Positions 6,920 to 9,672 of a stretch of 9,672 nt of DNA are shown in pieces. Origin of the DNA: Alphaproteobacteria bacterium UBA6544 (lineage in GTDB: Bacteria; Pseudomonadota; Alphaproteobacteria; UBA8366); contig DJKK01000188.1 in the NCBI GenBank assembly GCA_002434595.1, positions 1-9,672 on the forward strand, written 5' to 3'. A program made the translations under genes and the position numbers. The stretch's first letter is position 1; each line of letters opens with the position of its first letter. The notes below the pieces were generated by a model. That model saw only the letters and a program-made list of their open reading frames with translations. It searched no databases and was not told the DNA's origin.

Positions 6920-7591
6920 ATGGCGACGACGGAAGACGTTCAAGACCTTTCGCCGGGGGCAAAGCGCCTAGCGGCCATTGATCAATGGTGGTTCAAGGTC
7001 GAAAGCGCGTTCAATCTATTGGCCGCTTTTTTTATTTTTGGCGTGATGTTGCTTGGCGTGGTCCAGGTGATTGGTCGCTCTTTCTTCAACCAACCGGTGC
7101 GTGGTTATGTCGACATCGTCGAAATCGCCATTACCGTATTCGCCTTTCTCGCGATTTCATATTGCCAAAGGCTGGCCGGCCACGTTCGGATGGAAATTAT
7201 CATCGGCCGTTTCAAGGGACGTCTGCTCTGGGTTACAGAGACGTTTGGTACGATTGTCGCGATCTCTATCGTGGCCATCCTCATGTACTACGGCTGGGAA
7301 CACTTTATGCGGGCCTGGAATTTCGGCGACAGCTCAATGGACGTCGAAATCTCGATGTGGCCGTCGAAGCTGATGGTGCCGTTAGCGTTCGCTATGCTGA
7401 CCTTCAGGCTATCTCTGCAGCTAATCGGATTTTTGCGCTTGGTGATATATCCCGATGCGGTTCATATCGCGATTCCGGAACTCGAGACCGTTGAAAAGGT
7501 CGCAGAGGAAGAAATTAAAGCGGGCCTGGCCGGCGATACCGAGGGTGTCGTTCTTCCCACGGCCGATCGGGAAGGGGAGACTAACCGATGA
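6920..7591 (+). CDS. dctQ: TRAP transporter small permease subunit (DctQ family)
   Basis: The protein has 223 aa with four predicted membrane segments, the DctQ topology: about 31-53 (AFFIFGVMLLGVVQVIG), 67-84 (IVEIAITVFAFLAIS), 103-125 (FGTIVAISIVAILMYYGW) and 150-175 (LMVPLAFAMLTFRLSL). The features GRSFFNQPVRGYVDIVEI and the charged loop GHVRMEI between TM2 and TM3 are typical of the small TRAP subunit. DctQ forms the membrane complex with DctM in the inner membrane. The frame is open from an upstream ATG at 6851, but that extension would encode the dctP-dctQ hairpin. I chose ATG 6920 (MATTEDVQDL) because GGGGAG lies just upstream. The C-terminal tail after TM4 is hydrophilic and acidic (EKVAEEEIKAG) and longer than usual for the family. 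The last codons overlap dctM as ATGA (7588-7591), implying translational coupling. Confidence 0.93.
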   Translation: MATTEDVQDLSPGAKRLAAIDQWWFKVESAFNLLAAFFIFGVMLLGVVQVIGRSFFNQPVRGYVDIVEIAITVFAFLAISYCQRLAGHVRMEIIIGRFKGRLLWVTETFGTIVAISIVAILMYYGWEHFMRAWNFGDSSMDVEISMWPSKLMVPLAFAMLTFRLSLQLIGFLRLVIYPDAVHIAIPELETVEKVAEEEIKAGLAGDTEGVVLPTADREGETNR

Positions 7592-8895
7592 CTGAGTTTC
7601 AAATCGGTATTCTTTGGACCTCCGGCCTTTTGGCTATGGTCTTCCTTGGGGTGCGTGTATTCGCAGCGGCAGCCATTGTTGGCCTGCTGGGCACTATACA
7701 TATCATCGGCTGGGACGCTGGTGCCGGCATTGTTGGGACCGTGCCGCATTCGAAATCGGTCAATTACGCGCTGAGCGTTTTGCCGATGTTCATCCTTATC
7801 GGTTTTATCGCTTATCACGCCGGCTTGACGCATGCGCTCTTTGAGGCGGCCAAGGCGTGGTTTGGATGGGTGCCTGGCGGGCTTGCTGTGGCCTCTGTCT
7901 TCGCAACGGCCGGCTTTGCGGCGGTTTCCGGTGCTAGTACAGCGACTGCAGCTGTGTTCAGCCGTGTCGCGATACCGACTATGTTGGAGAACAACTACAG
8001 TCCAAGGTTAGCAGCGGGGGTTGTGGCGGCCGGAGGTACGCTCGCCTCGCTCATACCACCGAGTGCGATTTTGGTCATTTACGCCATTATTGTTGAGGAA
8101 TCCGTCGGTGCGTTGATTATTGCGGGTTTCATCCCCGGCATCATTTCGGCGATCATATACGCGATGCTCATCATCGGCCAATGTGTGGTTAAGCCCGATA
8201 TGGGCCGCCCCATCGAGTTCCCCGGTGTTGTGAAATCACTTAAGACGCTTCCCGGAACTCTGCCGATTTTCTTTGTTGTGGGCGTTATTTTCTGGGCCAT
8301 GTACACCGGTAAGGCGACACCAACGGAGGCAGGTGCTTTAGGAGCGTTCATTGTGCTTTGCGTTGCTGTCTTCCACGGTATGAAGTGGGAAAACCTCGAA
8401 GATGCACTGCTAGAGACGGCAAAGCTAACAGTGATGATCTTTGCCTTGATCTGGGGCGTGTTGATCTTCGTGCGGTTCCTTGGCTATTCTGGCCTGCCGG
8501 CCGAGTTCGCAGAATGGATTATTAGCCTGAGGGAACAACACGGCTTCGCGCCGGTCGTGATTATGATCCTGATTCTTTGCGGTTATGCCATTCTTGGCAT
8601 GTTCATGGACGCCATCGGCATGTTGTTGTTGACATTGCCTGTCGTCTATCCGGCGGTGATGGAGTTGGGATATAGCCCGATCTGGTTCGGCATCATCGTT
8701 GTCAAGATGTGCGAGGTGTGCCTGATTACGCCTCCGGTTGGATTAAATTGTTACGTGGTGGCTGCGGTTAGACCGGATATACCACTGGGTGACGTTTTCC
8801 GAGGAATTGGACCATTCTTCATCGCAGACGTTGCCACGGTTGGCGTTTTCCTGGCATACCCGGAGCTTATTACCTGGTTGCCGGATCAGTTATAA
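7588..8895 (+). CDS. dctM: TRAP transporter large permease subunit (DctM family)
   Basis: The protein has 435 aa, the usual DctM length, with about a dozen hydrophobic segments. It is the ion-coupled (usually Na+) transport subunit of the inner-membrane complex. Family motifs appear in order: LPMFILIGFIAYHAG (65-79), SGASTATAAVFSRVAIPTM (114-132), and AAGGTLASLIPPSAILVIYA (147-166), the conserved substrate/ion-site region of the first half. Near the C-terminus, LCGYAILGMFMDAIGMLLLT and CEVCLITPPVGLNCYVVAA form the equivalent second-half motifs. ATG 7588 overlaps the dctQ stop by ATGA. The coding sequence is intact and is followed 33 bases later by a strong terminator, which ends the dctPQM operon. 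The carboxylate substrate is set by DctP and is unknown. Confidence 0.96.
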   Translation: MTEFQIGILWTSGLLAMVFLGVRVFAAAAIVGLLGTIHIIGWDAGAGIVGTVPHSKSVNYALSVLPMFILIGFIAYHAGLTHALFEAAKAWFGWVPGGLAVASVFATAGFAAVSGASTATAAVFSRVAIPTMLENNYSPRLAAGVVAAGGTLASLIPPSAILVIYAIIVEESVGALIIAGFIPGIISAIIYAMLIIGQCVVKPDMGRPIEFPGVVKSLKTLPGTLPIFFVVGVIFWAMYTGKATPTEAGALGAFIVLCVAVFHGMKWENLEDALLETAKLTVMIFALIWGVLIFVRFLGYSGLPAEFAEWIISLREQHGFAPVVIMILILCGYAILGMFMDAIGMLLLTLPVVYPAVMELGYSPIWFGIIVVKMCEVCLITPPVGLNCYVVAAVRPDIPLGDVFRGIGPFFIADVATVGVFLAYPELITWLPDQL

Positions 8896-8928
8896 CGACC
8901 GGTAAAGGGTAATCCCTCCGATACTCAC

Positions 8929-8962
8929 AAAGGCCGCACCGTGATAACCGGTGCGGCCTTTT
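8929..8962 (+). terminator. Rho-independent terminator of the dctPQM operon
   Basis: AAAGGCCGCACCG (8929-8941) pairs perfectly with CGGTGCGGCCTTT (8949-8961) across a 7-base loop, and the T-run continues into TTTTAATTATTTT. It lies 33 bases after the dctM stop and is the strongest terminator in the window. The A-rich 5' flank means it could also work on the opposite strand, stopping transcripts entering from the right. Confidence 0.93.
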
Positions 8963-9016
8963 AATTATTTTGGTTACTTCTTTTAGCATCAGGTTAAACT
9001 GCCGAGTGTTATTGAA

Positions 9017-9210
9017 ATAAAGTCATTTGTCGCGGTCATTACCGTTCTGTTCTTCGCCACATCGGCTGCTGTCCGATCAGTCAGGGGTATGCTGCGGATA
9101 TCGATCCTGAAGAATGTTCGCTTGTAGGCGGTTTGCTTTGTCTTAGTTATCCAAAGGGCATACGCGCCTGCTGGAATCAGAGTATTTCGCTACGATGGCA
9201 AAGGGGTTAG
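9017..9210 (+). pseudogene. Possible remnant of a small secreted protein
   Basis: Frame 2 from ATA 9017 reads KSFVAVITVLFFATSAAV, which resembles a signal peptide whose start codon ATG may have become ATA. Near 9070-9082 the sense moves to frame 1, reading QGYAADIDPEECSLVGG, then LLCLSYPKGIRACWNQ with three cysteines, ending at TAG 9208-9210. The combined product would be a short periplasmic Cys-containing protein. I recognise no family, no ribosome-binding site is evident, and chance could explain part of this, so it is tentative. Confidence 0.25.
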
Positions 9211-9221
9211 GCAAACTGGCC

Positions 9222-9672
9222 TCACGTCTTGAAACAGTAATACAGCTGCGCGATGGGTTTTGTCGAACAATAGGAATCGATATCGTCCCGGAAAATGGCC
9301 TGGGTCGCCAACTGCTGTTTCTTGAGAAGCTTTTCTTCTTCGGACTTATCTTCCCATGTAAATTAGGACGCAAGTTTCTCAATCGTGTCGTGGCGGAGCA
9401 ATTCGAACGCTGAGTTGACAAACTTTTCTGCGAATTTCATTGACCGCACGATCTTCAAAACCAATTGGTCGGTTATGTCGTGGATGGAGCAAATTCCATC
9501 GCCGAAATCATGCGTTTCGTCAATCGGTCGCAGAGTGTGGTATGGGCTCCAGATTAACGAAGCTTGTCTATAACGTCATCGATGTGCTCGAGATTTTCGG
9601 AAATATAATTTGTCGCGGTTTCCATCGTATCAACAATAGCGTCCAGTTGCTCTGATATTGTTTAGAGGGCAT
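9222..9672 (-). pseudogene. cheZ: CheZ-like chemotaxis protein phosphatase, degraded
   Basis: The minus strand holds consecutive CheZ-like pieces. After an in-frame TAA (9662-9664) it reads ISEQLDAIVDTMETATNYIS and ENLEHIDDVIDKLR, matching the helical segment of CheZ that begins with DELDAIVEATE-type sequence. A TAA at 9554-9556 interrupts it. After a frameshift, CSIHDITDQLVLKIVRSMKF (about 9440-9495) corresponds to the hallmark CSFQDITGQRI-K-V motif that surrounds the CheY-P phosphatase glutamine, here changed to HDITDQ. Next come FVNSAFELLRHDTIEKLAS, TAA (9363-9365), and then LATQAIFRDDID (to 9276), the usual C-terminal DDID CheY-docking-like end, with the frame running on to TGA at 9222-9224. 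Several stops and a frameshift mean loss of function. The 5' part lies beyond the window. CheZ dephosphorylates CheY-P in chemotaxis, so its loss points to altered or absent motility control, unless another copy exists. Confidence 0.75.

Noticed and set aside
1..9672. CRISPR array, tRNA/rRNA genes, insertion sequence or attachment site
   Set aside because: No regularly spaced direct repeats, no cloverleaf-like sequence and no transposase or terminal inverted repeats were seen on either strand.

Overview
The window looks like a chromosomal segment of an alphaproteobacterium, plausibly Rhodospirillales-like. This rests on protein resemblance only: a C40 peptidase with a bacterial-SH3-like region, TRAP transporter genes, a CheZ remnant ending in a DDID motif, and moderately GC-rich DNA. 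Its most striking property is a mosaic of clean, intact genes and badly eroded ones. At least three families are recognisable only as fragments spread over several frames with stops (RidA, an MFS transporter, CheZ). I see no insertion sequence or other mobile DNA that would explain the damage, so gradual decay is the simplest reading.

Layout. Positions 1-93 hold the 3' end of a crotonase-fold (MenB/BadI-like) gene. Six bases later a RidA-family gene begins (100-488), inactivated by two TAG codons, a frameshift and a TAA. Convergent to it and directly abutting is an apparently intact NlpC/P60 (C40) cysteine peptidase on the minus strand (489-1340). Positions 1341-1895 have no convincing intact gene. 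A plus-strand pair follows: a full-length ThDP-dependent acetolactate-synthase-like enzyme (1896-3572) and an iron-containing alcohol dehydrogenase (3585-4718). The dehydrogenase stop overlaps the GTG start of a decayed MFS transporter (4715-5549).

The second half carries a complete TRAP transporter operon: dctP (5751-6839), dctQ (6920-7591) and dctM (7588-8895). A strong hairpin lies between dctP and dctQ, and a textbook intrinsic terminator follows dctM. The right end (8963-9672) is again eroded: a possible remnant of a small secreted protein and a minus-strand CheZ-like pseudogene.

How the parts may work together (inference): the ThDP enzyme and the dehydrogenase look like a two-step module in which a 2-oxo acid or similar compound is decarboxylated or carboligated and the carbonyl product is reduced. 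The MFS gene was probably the original transporter of that operon and has been lost. The neighbouring intact TRAP system, with the conserved carboxylate-binding arginine in DctP, is a candidate importer for the same or a related carboxylate. The substrate cannot be read from the sequence. I did not find a clearly novel system; the orphan ThDP/Fe-ADH/TRAP module surviving in decayed surroundings is the part most worth following.
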